The translations under genes and the position numbers were made by a program. 64,000 nucleotides of DNA from Pseudomonas sp. PA15(2017). Its GTDB lineage: Bacteria; Pseudomonadota; Gammaproteobacteria; Pseudomonadales; Pseudomonadaceae. Below, one piece after another: positions 56,085 to 64,000 of this stretch (position 1 is its first letter; every line of letters starts with the position of its first letter). The notes under the pieces were generated by a model that saw only the letters and a program-made list of their open reading frames with translations, was not told the DNA's origin and did not search any database. Where the stretch lies: the NCBI RefSeq assembly GCF_001945395.1, contig NZ_MSXV01000044.1, forward strand, positions 200,313-264,312, read 5' to 3'.

Positions 56085-57703
56085 GCAGCTCCTTGATCGA
56101 TATCCGCCAGCTCTGCGTCACCTACCGCTTCGCCGGGCAGCTCACCGAGGCCGTGCGTGGCGTCTCGATCCAGATCAGCCAGGGCGAAACGCTGGCCATC
56201 GTCGGTGAATCCGGCTCCGGCAAGTCGACCCTGGCCAACGCCATTCTCGGCCTGCTGCCGGACAACGCCGAGCCGCACGGGCAATTGCGGGTCGACGGTA
56301 TCGACCTGAGCGGCGCCAGCGAGAAGCAGAAACGCACGCTGCGCGGGCGCACCATCGGCCTGGTGCCCCAGGACCCGATGGTCAGCCTCAACCCGACGCT
56401 GCGTATCGGCCAGCAGATCGGCGAAGCGCTGATTCTCGCCCATGGCTGCCGCTACCCCGGCGTCGATGCCGACGTGATCGAGCTGCTGGAACAGGTCGGC
56501 CTGGACAAACCGCTGCTGCGCGCCCGCCAATATCCCCACGAACTGTCCGGCGGCATGCGCCAGCGCGTGCTAATCGCCATCGCCCTGGCTGCCAACCCGC
56601 GGCTGATCATCGCCGACGAGCCGACCAGCGCCTTGGATGTGACGGTGCAGCGCAGGATTCTTGATCACCTGCAGCGCCTGGTCGCCGAGCGGGGCATCTC
56701 GCTGCTGATCATCACCCATGACCTGGGCGTGGCCACCGACCGTGCCGATCGCATCCTGGTGATGAAACACGGCGAGTTGGTCGAACAGGGCGCGCCCCGG
56801 CAGATCCTCGATGCGCCGCAGCACGACTACACCCGCGCACTGCTGGCGGCCGCACCGGCGTTCGCCAATCGGCGCAAACCGCGCTCGCCCCAGCACACCG
56901 CCCAGGCGCCGATCCTTAGCCTGCAGGGCGTCGGCAAGACCTTCGAGCTGCCACGGGTCAAGGGCGAGAGCAGCACCTTCACCGCCCTGCAGAACCTCAG
57001 CTTCGACGTCTATCCCGGGCAGACGCTGGCCATCGTCGGTGAGTCCGGTTCGGGCAAAAGCACCGCCCTGCGCATCGCCCTCGGCCTGGAAAAACCCAGC
57101 CAGGGTCGCGTGCAGTTCGAGCAACGCGACGTGACCGATCTCAGCTGGCGCGAATTCCGCCCACTGCGCCAGCGCATTCAGCTGGTGCAGCAGAATCCGT
57201 TCGCCGCCCTCGATCCACGCTTCACCATCTTCGACAGCATCGTCGAACCGCTGGTGTCGTTCGGGCTGCTCAAGGGGCCGGCGCTGGAACAGGCCGCGCA
57301 GGAGCTGATCAGCCGCGTGCACCTCCCCCTCGGCTACCTGGATCGCCTGCCCCGCGAGCTGTCCGGCGGCCAGCGCCAGCGCGTCGCCATCGCCCGTGCC
57401 CTGGCCCTCAAGCCGGATCTGCTGCTGCTCGACGAACCGGTCTCGGCGCTGGACGTTTCGGTGCAGGCGCAGATTCTCGATCTGCTGCTCGAACTGCAGC
57501 ACGAGCTAGGCATCGCCTATGTGCTGGTCTCCCACGACCTGGCCATGGTGGCCAACGTGGCCGATCAGGTGCTGGTGCTGCGCAATGGCCAGGTGGTCGA
57601 ACAAGGCTCGGTGACGCACGTGTTCGACCAGCCGGCCAGCGACTACACCCGGGAACTGATAGCGGCCATACCAGGCCGTCATGCGGCTGGCGTGGCGGCC
57701 TGA
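56081..57703 (+). CDS. Fused double ATPase of a peptide-type ABC importer (DppD–DppF fusion)
   Basis: The 540-residue protein holds two complete nucleotide-binding domains. Each has a GESGSGKS Walker A (near 45 and 325), an LSGG signature ([17 protein letters not shown] and [17 protein letters not shown]) and a Walker B ([11 protein letters not shown] and [11 protein letters not shown]). In E. coli-type systems these are two separate genes. The fusion resembles GsiA/YejF. It completes the importer encoded from 52604. Confidence 0.95.
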   Translation: MSSSLIDIRQLCVTYRFAGQLTEAVRGVSIQISQGETLAIVGESGSGKSTLANAILGLLPDNAEPHGQLRVDGIDLSGASEKQKRTLRGRTIGLVPQDPMVSLNPTLRIGQQIGEALILAHGCRYPGVDADVIELLEQVGLDKPLLRARQYPHELSGGMRQRVLIAIALAANPRLIIADEPTSALDVTVQRRILDHLQRLVAERGISLLIITHDLGVATDRADRILVMKHGELVEQGAPRQILDAPQHDYTRALLAAAPAFANRRKPRSPQHTAQAPILSLQGVGKTFELPRVKGESSTFTALQNLSFDVYPGQTLAIVGESGSGKSTALRIALGLEKPSQGRVQFEQRDVTDLSWREFRPLRQRIQLVQQNPFAALDPRFTIFDSIVEPLVSFGLLKGPALEQAAQELISRVHLPLGYLDRLPRELSGGQRQRVAIARALALKPDLLLLDEPVSALDVSVQAQILDLLLELQHELGIAYVLVSHDLAMVANVADQVLVLRNGQVVEQGSVTHVFDQPASDYTRELIAAIPGRHAAGVAA

Positions 57704-57755
57704 AGGCTCGACACTCCTCGCCCCAGGGGTATCCCCTGCCCCGATTGCACGTGAG

Positions 57756-59078
57756 TCAACGGCGATTGCCTGGAATCTCCAGCCCCAGGCTCTCGCGCAA
57801 GGTGCTGCCCTCGTACGCGCGGCGATAAACCCCACGTTCCTGCAGGATCGGCAGCACGTCCCGGGTAAAGCGCCGAAACTGTTCCGGGTGGCCAATGTAG
57901 AGGTTGAAACCATCCAGCGCCCGCGCTTCGAACCAGCGAATCATCTCGTTGGCGACCGTCTCGGCTGACCCGACGAAGGCATTGGGCCTTAGCTGCAGGC
58001 CGGCGGCCACCGCCTGGCGCAGCGTCCAGCCATTGGCGACGGCCTGGTCGGTGGCTGCCTTGGCGGCGGTGTAGAAACTGCTGCGAGCATGTTCGAGCGC
58101 CTCGGCCGGGAACGGCGCGTCGAGGTCGTACTGGCGGAAGTCGTGCCAGCCGAAACTGCGCCCATATTCGGCCAGGGCCTGCTCGAAGCTGTGGTCAACG
58201 GCATGATAGTGACGCTCGATGTCACGTGCCTCGGCGTCGGTGTCACCGATGTAGATCTGTGCGCCGGGCAGGATGATGATGTCATCGGCATCGCGCCCTA
58301 GGCGCTCGGCGCGCGCCTTGATATCGCGGTAGAAGGCCTGGCCCTTCTCCACGCTCGGTGCATGGGTGAACACCACGTCGGCCACGCTGGCGCCCAGGTC
58401 GCGCCCCTGGGGCGAGTCGCCCGCCTGGAAGATCACCGGCTGCCCTTGCGGCGAGCGCTGGATGTTCAGCGGGCCGACCACCGAGAAGTGCTCGCCCTGG
58501 TGATGCAGCGCATGCAACTTGCTGCGGTCGAGGAATTGCCCGGTATCGCGGTTGCGCACCAGCGCATCGTCCGCGTAGGAACGCCAGAGTTTCTGCACCA
58601 CGTCGACATGCTCCAGCGCACGCCCATAACGGGTGTCGTAGTCGTAATGTTCGTCGCGCCCGTAGTTGCCGGCGGTGCCGGCATCGCCGCTGGTGACCAC
58701 GTTCCAGCCCGCCCGCCCCTTGCTGATCAAGTCCAGCGAGGCCAGCCGGCGCGCCACGTTGAAGGGCTCGTTGTAGGAGGTGGTCAGGGTACCGACCAGG
58801 CCGATGTGGCGGGTGGTCACCGCCAGGGCTGAAAGCAGCGTCAACGGTTCCAGGCGATTGAGGTAATGGGGCGGCGAATCCGGCGTGATGAACTGACTGT
58901 CGACGATGAAGATCAGGTCGAACAGAGCGGCCTCGGCCTGCTGCGCCAGGTCGATGAACCACTCGACGCTGACGCTGGCATCGGCCGGCACTTCGGGGTC
59001 GTGCCAAAGATTATGGCGCCCTGGCCCGCCCACGCCCATCGGCACCGCGCCCAGTTTCATCTGCCTTTTGCTGCTCAT
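57756..59078 (-). CDS. Flavin monooxygenase of the NtaA/SnaA/DszA family (440 aa)
   Basis: The luciferase-like barrel reads [79 protein letters not shown] and PQGQPVIFQAGDSPQGRDLG, all hallmarks of the DszA/NtaA branch. Such enzymes oxidise sulfones, chelates or related compounds with FMNH2 and O2. It is the only gene on its strand here and diverges from the operon starting at 59391. The start at 59078 aligns with the related gene at 60395. Confidence 0.92.
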   Translation of the reverse strand: MSSKRQMKLGAVPMGVGGPGRHNLWHDPEVPADASVSVEWFIDLAQQAEAALFDLIFIVDSQFITPDSPPHYLNRLEPLTLLSALAVTTRHIGLVGTLTTSYNEPFNVARRLASLDLISKGRAGWNVVTSGDAGTAGNYGRDEHYDYDTRYGRALEHVDVVQKLWRSYADDALVRNRDTGQFLDRSKLHALHHQGEHFSVVGPLNIQRSPQGQPVIFQAGDSPQGRDLGASVADVVFTHAPSVEKGQAFYRDIKARAERLGRDADDIIILPGAQIYIGDTDAEARDIERHYHAVDHSFEQALAEYGRSFGWHDFRQYDLDAPFPAEALEHARSSFYTAAKAATDQAVANGWTLRQAVAAGLQLRPNAFVGSAETVANEMIRWFEARALDGFNLYIGHPEQFRRFTRDVLPILQERGVYRRAYEGSTLRESLGLEIPGNRR

Positions 59079-59161
59079 GGGAGAACTTTCGAACACTCTG
59101 AAGATGCCCGCATTAAATACTTATTACTGATATTTCAAAACATATTAGATAATGAAATTAC

Positions 59162-59195
59162 ATAATTAGCTTAGAACCACAAAGACTTTCACAGC
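59162..59195 (+). promoter_or_regulatory. Shared organosulfur upstream element, copy 2
   Basis: ATAATTAGCTTAGAAC followed by CACAAAGACTTTCACAGC is 31/34 identical to 48304–48337. It lies in the 312-bp divergent region between the two DszA-type operons, about 200 bases before the binding-protein gene and 85 bases from the minus-strand monooxygenase start. No other gene is seen in this gap. Confidence 0.65.
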
Positions 59196-59390
59196 CCTTT
59201 CTTAGCTCTATAAGGTCGATTGCAGACCGACCCCTTTCCTGGCGGAGGCCGTCCCCCGACCCATGCCAGGAGCGCTACGCCCATGCCCGCCCCGCCTTCA
59301 TTTCCGCTGATTCCCCACGACGCGGCGTCGCTCACGCGCACCTTTATTTGACCAACCTGGCCGCGCTGGCGGCCTGACCGGAGCTCACCC

Positions 59391-60374
59391 ATGCTGATCC
59401 GCACCCTCCTCACCACCCTGCTTGGCAGCAGCCTGCTGTTCGGCGGCTTCGCCAGCGCCGCAGACCTCGAGCCGCTGCGAGTCGCCAACCAGAAATCCAG
59501 CATCAAGCTGCTGCTGGAAGCCGCCGGCGAACTCGACGACGTGCCATACGCAATCGACTTCTCCGAGTTCCCGGCCGCCGCCCCCTTGGGCGAGGCGCTG
59601 AACGCCGGCGCCGTCGACATCGGTGGCCTGGGCGATGCGCCCTATGTGTTCGCCCTGGGCGCCGGCGCGCCACTCAAGGTGGTGGAAATCATCAAGCGTG
59701 ATGGCCGCTACACCACTTCGATCCTGGTGCCGAAGGATTCGCCGCTGAAGACCGTGGCCGACCTCAAGGGCCAACGCATCGTCACCAACCGCGGTTCCAT
59801 CGGCCACTTTCTGGTGATCCGCGCGCTACGCGAAGCCGGTTTGAAAACCTCCGACGTAACCTTCGTCAACCTGCTGCCCACCGATGCCCGCAGCGCCCTG
59901 GAAAGCGGCGCCGCCGATGCCTGGTCGACCTGGGATCCGTATACCACCATCGCCATCACCCAGAACGGCGCACGCATCCTGCGCAGCAGTGACAACCTGC
60001 TGACCAACCATTTCTACCTGGCCGCCACGCAGACCGCCATCGATGGCAAGCGCGTACAGCTCGAAGACTTCGTCGAACGGGTCGAGCGCGCCTTCCTGTG
60101 GGCCAACGACCATCACCAGGCGTACGCAGAGGCCCAGGCGCGGGTGACCGGCTTGCCGGTCGCGGTGCATCTGGAATCGGTCAAGGCCACCGTCCATTCG
60201 CGCGCCGAAATCACCGACGAGGTCATCACCGGCTTGCAGCAGGTCTCGGACATCTATCTGGAAGAAGGCGTACTGAGCCGCGCCGTGGACGTTTCCCAAG
60301 GCTTCGACCCGAGCTTCAACGCCGCCCGCGCCGAGCAACCTGCCAAATCGCTCGCCCAGGCGCAGCCCCAGTAA
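59391..60374 (+). CDS. Aliphatic sulfonate-type ABC substrate-binding protein (327 aa)
   Basis: A signal peptide ([20 protein letters not shown], cut after ASA) precedes a NitT/TauT-type binding domain: [60 protein letters not shown] and [17 protein letters not shown]. It resembles the two proteins at 41160 and 42187 more in layout than in detail. It leads an operon with two flavin monooxygenases and has no permease of its own nearby. Confidence 0.9.
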   Translation: MLIRTLLTTLLGSSLLFGGFASAADLEPLRVANQKSSIKLLLEAAGELDDVPYAIDFSEFPAAAPLGEALNAGAVDIGGLGDAPYVFALGAGAPLKVVEIIKRDGRYTTSILVPKDSPLKTVADLKGQRIVTNRGSIGHFLVIRALREAGLKTSDVTFVNLLPTDARSALESGAADAWSTWDPYTTIAITQNGARILRSSDNLLTNHFYLAATQTAIDGKRVQLEDFVERVERAFLWANDHHQAYAEAQARVTGLPVAVHLESVKATVHSRAEITDEVITGLQQVSDIYLEEGVLSRAVDVSQGFDPSFNAARAEQPAKSLAQAQPQ

Positions 60375-60394
60375 CCCGACAGGAGCACCCTCCA

Positions 60395-61729
60395 ATGAGC
60401 AAGCGACAGATCAAACTCGGCGCCATGATTCACGGGGTCGGCCACGGCTGGGGCGAATGGCGCCACCCGGACGCACTGGCCGATGCCAGTGTGAATTTCG
60501 GCTTCTACAAACAGCAGGCCAAGCTGGCCGAAGGCGCCAAGTTCGACTTCGCGTTCATCGCCGACAGCCTGCACATCCACACCAAATCCAGCCCGCACTA
60601 CCTCAACCGCTTCGAGCCGCTGACCATCCTCTCGGCGCTGGCCGCCGTGACTGACAACATCGGCCTGGTCGCCACCGTGACGGTGAGCTACAGCGAGCCG
60701 TTCCAGGTCGCCCGGCAGCTCGCCTCGCTGGATCACATCAGCGGCGGGCGCGCCGGTTGGAACGTGGTCACCTCATGGCTTTCCGGTACTGCCGACAACT
60801 TCGGCAAGGCCGAACACCCGCCCCATGCCACCCGCTACCGCATCGCCCGCGAGCACGTGAATGTGGTCAAGGGGCTGTGGGATTCCTGGGAAGACGACGC
60901 CTTCACCCGCGACAAACAGAGCGGCGAATTCTTCGACCCGAGCAAGCTGCACACCCTCGATCACCAGGGTGAATTCTTCAAGGTCAAAGGCCCGCTCAAC
61001 ATCCAGCGCTCGTGCCAGGGCCAGCCACTGATATTCCAGGCCGGCACCTCCGAGGACGGCCGCAATTTCGCTGCCCAGAATGCCGACGCGATCTTCGTCA
61101 GCCCCGAGTCCTTCAGCGAAGCCCGCGCCTACTATGCCGACCTCAAGCAGCGCGCGGCCAAGGCCGGTCGCAACCCGGACGAGCTGTTCATCCTGCCCGG
61201 CATTCGGCCGATCATCGGTCGTGATGCCGAGGAAGCGGAAAGCCGCTACCAGCAGGCCGTCGAACTGGTGAGCATCGAGGACGCCATCGTCGCCCTTGGC
61301 CGGCCGTTCAACGACTACGATTTCAGCCGTCACGGACTCGATGCGCCCTTCCCTGACCTGGGCGACCTGGGCAGCAACAGCCACAAGGGCACCTCGGAAC
61401 AGATCAAGCAGCGCGCCCGCGACGAGCACCTGACCCTGCGCGAGGTGGCCCTGCAGTTCTCGCGGCCGCGCCGCGATTTCGTCGGCACCCCGCAGGAGGT
61501 CGCCAACGCCCTGCAGGACTGGTTCGAGGACGGTGCCGCCGACGGCTTCATCGTCAACTCGCTGCTGCCCGACGGCCTGCAGTACTTCACCGAGCTGGTG
61601 GTGCCCCTGCTGCAGAAGCGTGGCTTGCTGCGCCGCGACTATGAAGGCCAAACGCTGCGCGACAACTTTGGCCTGGCCGTACCCGCCAACCGCAACACCC
61701 TGCGCCGCCTGCAGGGCCAGGTGGCCTGA
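60395..61729 (+). CDS. Flavin monooxygenase of the NtaA/SnaA/DszA family (444 aa)
   Basis: The protein parallels the product of 57756–59078: [80 protein letters not shown] and [20 protein letters not shown]. The two are paralogues that have diverged, so they probably act on different substrates. AGGAG lies before the ATG at 60395. It is co-transcribed with the binding protein before it and the SsuD-like enzyme after it. Confidence 0.93.
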   Translation: MSKRQIKLGAMIHGVGHGWGEWRHPDALADASVNFGFYKQQAKLAEGAKFDFAFIADSLHIHTKSSPHYLNRFEPLTILSALAAVTDNIGLVATVTVSYSEPFQVARQLASLDHISGGRAGWNVVTSWLSGTADNFGKAEHPPHATRYRIAREHVNVVKGLWDSWEDDAFTRDKQSGEFFDPSKLHTLDHQGEFFKVKGPLNIQRSCQGQPLIFQAGTSEDGRNFAAQNADAIFVSPESFSEARAYYADLKQRAAKAGRNPDELFILPGIRPIIGRDAEEAESRYQQAVELVSIEDAIVALGRPFNDYDFSRHGLDAPFPDLGDLGSNSHKGTSEQIKQRARDEHLTLREVALQFSRPRRDFVGTPQEVANALQDWFEDGAADGFIVNSLLPDGLQYFTELVVPLLQKRGLLRRDYEGQTLRDNFGLAVPANRNTLRRLQGQVA

Positions 61730-61778
61730 ACATCGCCCGCCGCGCCGCGGCGGCCCACCGCAATCGAAAGGAGCAACC

Positions 61779-62885
61779 ATGAGCCTCGAATTCATCGGCC
61801 TGATCGGCCCCCAGGAAGCCAGCGAATCCCAGGCGCCACGTGGCCCGGTGGTGGATATCGACTTCATCAAGGCCTTCGCCCAGGCCCAGGAATATGGCGG
61901 TTTCGACAAAGCCCTGCTGGCCGTCAACACCAGCGCACCGGACTCGATGATCCTCGCCAGCTACGTGGCCGCAGTGACGGACAAACTGGGCCTGCTGGTC
62001 GCCCACCGTCCGGGCTTTCAGGCGCCTACCTTCGCCGCCAGGCAGTTCGCCACCCTCGATCACCTCAGCCGGGGCCGCGCCTCGATCAACGTGATCACTG
62101 GCGGCGACAGCGGCGACCTGCAGCGCGACGGCGACTACCTCGACAAAGACGCGCGATACGCGCGTACCGAGGAGTACCTGGACATCTTCCGCAAGACCTG
62201 GACGAGCACCGAGCCCTTCGATCATCAGGGCGAGCACTACCGCATCGAAGACAACCTGACGCTGGTCAAGCCGGTCCAGAAACCACACGTACCTATCTAC
62301 TTCTCCGGCGCATCCGACGCTGCCGTGGAGGTCGCCGCCAAACACGCCGACGTGTACATGATGTGGGGCGAACCGCTTGAACAGGTTCGCGAGCGCATCG
62401 CCAAGGTGCGCAAGGCCGCCGCGAAATACGGTCGCGATAAGCACATCCGCTTCAGCCTGTCGCTGCGGCCTATCCTCGGCGCCACCGAAGAGCAAGCCTG
62501 GGCCCGAGCAGAGCGCACGCTGGTTGATGCGCGCGAGCTGATCCATCTGCGCCAGGGCAAACGTCGCGACAAGAACTTCGGCATCAGCAACGCCGGCTCA
62601 TCGCGCCTTGTGGAACTGGCGGGCAAGCGCAAGGTGCATGACAAACGCCTGTGGACCGAGATCGCCGCCCTCAGCGGCGGTGCCGGCAATTCCACCTCGC
62701 TGGTCGGCACAGCGGAGCAGGTCGCCGAGGCCTCGCTGGAGTACTACAACATTGGTGTGACCACCTTCCTGTTCCGCGGCTTCGAGCAACTGCGCGACGC
62801 CGTGGAATACGGCCAGGACCTGCTACCGCGCATTCGCGCCCTGGTCGAGCAGCAGAACAACGCCAAGAGCATCAGCAACGCCTGA
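61779..62885 (+). CDS. FMNH2-dependent monooxygenase, SsuD-like (368 aa)
   Basis: AAAGGAG precedes the ATG at 61779. The barrel shows LLVAHRPGFQAPTFAARQFA, TLDHLSRGRASINVITGGDS, DYLDKDARYARTEEYLDIFR and HVPIYFSGASDAAVEVAAKH, the SsuD-type pattern, and it is close to the enzyme at 43148. It would cleave a C–S bond to give sulfite and an aldehyde. It ends the operon, before a strong terminator. Confidence 0.92.
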   Translation: MSLEFIGLIGPQEASESQAPRGPVVDIDFIKAFAQAQEYGGFDKALLAVNTSAPDSMILASYVAAVTDKLGLLVAHRPGFQAPTFAARQFATLDHLSRGRASINVITGGDSGDLQRDGDYLDKDARYARTEEYLDIFRKTWTSTEPFDHQGEHYRIEDNLTLVKPVQKPHVPIYFSGASDAAVEVAAKHADVYMMWGEPLEQVRERIAKVRKAAAKYGRDKHIRFSLSLRPILGATEEQAWARAERTLVDARELIHLRQGKRRDKNFGISNAGSSRLVELAGKRKVHDKRLWTEIAALSGGAGNSTSLVGTAEQVAEASLEYYNIGVTTFLFRGFEQLRDAVEYGQDLLPRIRALVEQQNNAKSISNA

Positions 62886-62931
62886 CGCTCTCTATATAGG
62901 CAACCTGTGTGGATTTTTGAAACCAGTAAAA

Positions 62932-62954
62932 AGCCCCGGCACCTGGCCGGGGCT
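62932..62954 (-). terminator. Bidirectional terminator between the SsuD-like gene and sppA
   Basis: AGCCCCGGC and GCCGGGGCT form a 9-bp GC stem with a five-base loop. On the minus strand the stem is followed by TTTTT, giving a good intrinsic terminator for sppA; on the plus strand CTCTATTT follows and could end the monooxygenase operon. Confidence 0.8.
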
Positions 62955-62974
62955 CTCTATTTACAACGCCACCA

Positions 62975-63952
62975 TCAACGCAGCGTTGGCCCCTGGAAGC
63001 CCATCCACAAGGCCAGATGCTCTGCCACGCTGGCACCGAGCCTCTTGGTGAAGCGATCCAGCGGGCTTTCCTGCACGGTGAAGTCGACCATTTCTTCCTG
63101 GCCGATCACGTCACGGGCCACGTAGCTGGTGCTACCCAGCCCGTCGATCAGGCCGAGGCTCAGGGCCTGCTCGCCAGACCAGATCAGGCCGGAAAACAGC
63201 TCGGGATGCTCGGCATCCTTGAGGCGATCGCCACGGCCCTTCTTCACGCTGTCGATGAACTGCTTGTGGGTGGTGTCCAGCACCGTCTTCCAGAAACGGG
63301 TTTCCTCGTCCTTCTGCGGCTGGAACGGGTCGAGGAATGCCTTGTGCTCACCCGAGGTGTACACGCGGCGCTCGACACCAAGTTTCTCCATGGTGTCGAC
63401 GAAGCCGAAGCTGGCTGCCGTGACGCCGATGGAGCCCACCAGGCTGGCCTTGTCGGCGTAGATCTGGTCGGCGGCGCTGGCGATGTAATAGGCGCCGGAC
63501 GCGCCCAGGTCGGAGATCACCGCGTAGACCTTGATGTCCGGGTTCTCGCCACGCAGGCGGCGAATCTCGTCGTACACGTAACCCGACTGCACTGGGCTGC
63601 CGCCCGGGCTGTTGATGCGCAGGATAACGCCCTTGGTGTTCGGGTCCTTGAAGGCGGCGCGCAGGCTGCCGACGATGTTGTCGGCACTGGCCGCTTCCTT
63701 GTCGGCGATCATCCCGCGCACTTCGATGACCGCGGTATGGGGCGAACTGCTGCCGCTGCCCTGGTTGCTGATCAGCGGCGAGAACAGCGCCAGGGCGCCG
63801 AACAGGTAGATGAAGGTCAGCAGCTTGAAGAAGATTCCCCAGCGCCGCGAGCGGCGCTGTTCATGGACGCTGGCCAGCAAGGTCTTTTCGAGGAGCTTCC
63901 AGCTCTTCGGGTCGCTCTCGGAGACCGACGACGTCTTTCTCTCACCCCACAT
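62975..63952 (-). CDS. sppA: Signal peptide peptidase SppA, 36K type
   Basis: The 325-residue inner-membrane serine protease degrades cleaved signal peptides. One membrane helix (FFKLLTFIYLFGALALFSPL) follows a basic cytoplasmic N-terminus. The S49 domain shows VILRINSPGGSPVQSGYVYD, the nucleophile Ser in DLGASGAYYIASAADQIYA, and the general-base Lys expected in the following helix (near VGSIGV…HKAFLDPF). The ATG at 63952 has a GAGGAG site; a TTG at 63958 is the alternative. It follows the preceding minus-strand gene by two bases. Confidence 0.94.
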   Translation of the reverse strand: MWGERKTSSVSESDPKSWKLLEKTLLASVHEQRRSRRWGIFFKLLTFIYLFGALALFSPLISNQGSGSSSPHTAVIEVRGMIADKEAASADNIVGSLRAAFKDPNTKGVILRINSPGGSPVQSGYVYDEIRRLRGENPDIKVYAVISDLGASGAYYIASAADQIYADKASLVGSIGVTAASFGFVDTMEKLGVERRVYTSGEHKAFLDPFQPQKDEETRFWKTVLDTTHKQFIDSVKKGRGDRLKDAEHPELFSGLIWSGEQALSLGLIDGLGSTSYVARDVIGQEEMVDFTVQESPLDRFTKRLGASVAEHLALWMGFQGPTLR

Positions 63953-63954
63953 GC

Positions 63955-64000
63955 TCAATCTCCTCGGTTCGGGTCTCGGCTACCGTGCAGCTCAGCCAGG
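63955..64000 (-). CDS. C-terminal end of a gene upstream of sppA, probably a HAD-type hydrolase
   Basis: Fourteen codons (LAELHGSRDPNRGD) and a TGA are visible on the minus strand, ending two bases before the sppA start. In Pseudomonas the gene before sppA is usually a HAD-superfamily phosphatase. That is the only ground for the name, since the visible residues are not diagnostic. Confidence 0.35.
   Translation of the reverse strand, partial: LAELHGSRDPNRGD

Overview
The window is a GC-rich chromosomal segment of a Pseudomonas species. The block recR–ybaB–dnaX, the order tusA–rlmM–acnA–aer, two tandem ccoNOQP operons followed by ccoGHIS, then hemN–anr–apt, follows the gene neighbourhood I know from P. 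aeruginosa. The Fur- and ANR-type sites, the REP-like palindromes and the small Pseudomonas-specific proteins agree with this. I cannot name the species from the sequence alone; nothing suggests a plasmid or phage.

Layout. 1–1.7 kb: a FecI/FecR-type iron-signalling pair with the start of its TonB-dependent receptor. 1.8–5.1 kb: recR, ybaB and dnaX. 5.1–16.5 kb: small conserved genes, pdxB, a MATE exporter, tusA, rlmM, acnA and an Aer-type aerotaxis receptor. 16.5–19.9 kb: an AT-richer accessory patch. It holds IS3-family remnants, two small genes whose products look like double-glycine-leader bacteriocin or microcin precursors, an immunity-like ORF (GGMGSFND motif) and broken genes. 19.9–24.6 kb: a GNAT acetyltransferase, two small proteins, a catecholate-type TonB receptor behind a possible Fur site, and an alpha/beta hydrolase.

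24.6–41 kb is the microaerobic respiration block. The first ccoNOQP set has an excellent ANR site upstream and the second has none that I can see. A frameshifted REP-associated transposase lies between the two sets. The maturation genes ccoG, ccoH, ccoI and ccoS, a DsbD_2/TauE-like protein, hemN (with a well-placed ANR site), anr and apt follow.

41–63 kb is a large organosulfur island between apt and sppA. It contains three flavin monooxygenases of the SsuD and DszA/NtaA types, an acyl-CoA-dehydrogenase-like protein of the DszC/SfnC type, three SsuA/TauA-type binding proteins with one permease and one ATPase, and a peptide-type ABC importer with a fused double ATPase. It also has a thiol dioxygenase, a four-domain rhodanese and a LysR regulator. 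The genes plausibly import and desulfurise organic sulfur compounds, releasing sulfite. No NAD(P)H:flavin reductase is present in the window. A nearly identical 34-bp element precedes two of the island's operons, and a weaker copy precedes a third, which suggests a shared sulfur-responsive control site. The window closes with sppA and the end of a probable HAD-type hydrolase gene on the minus strand.
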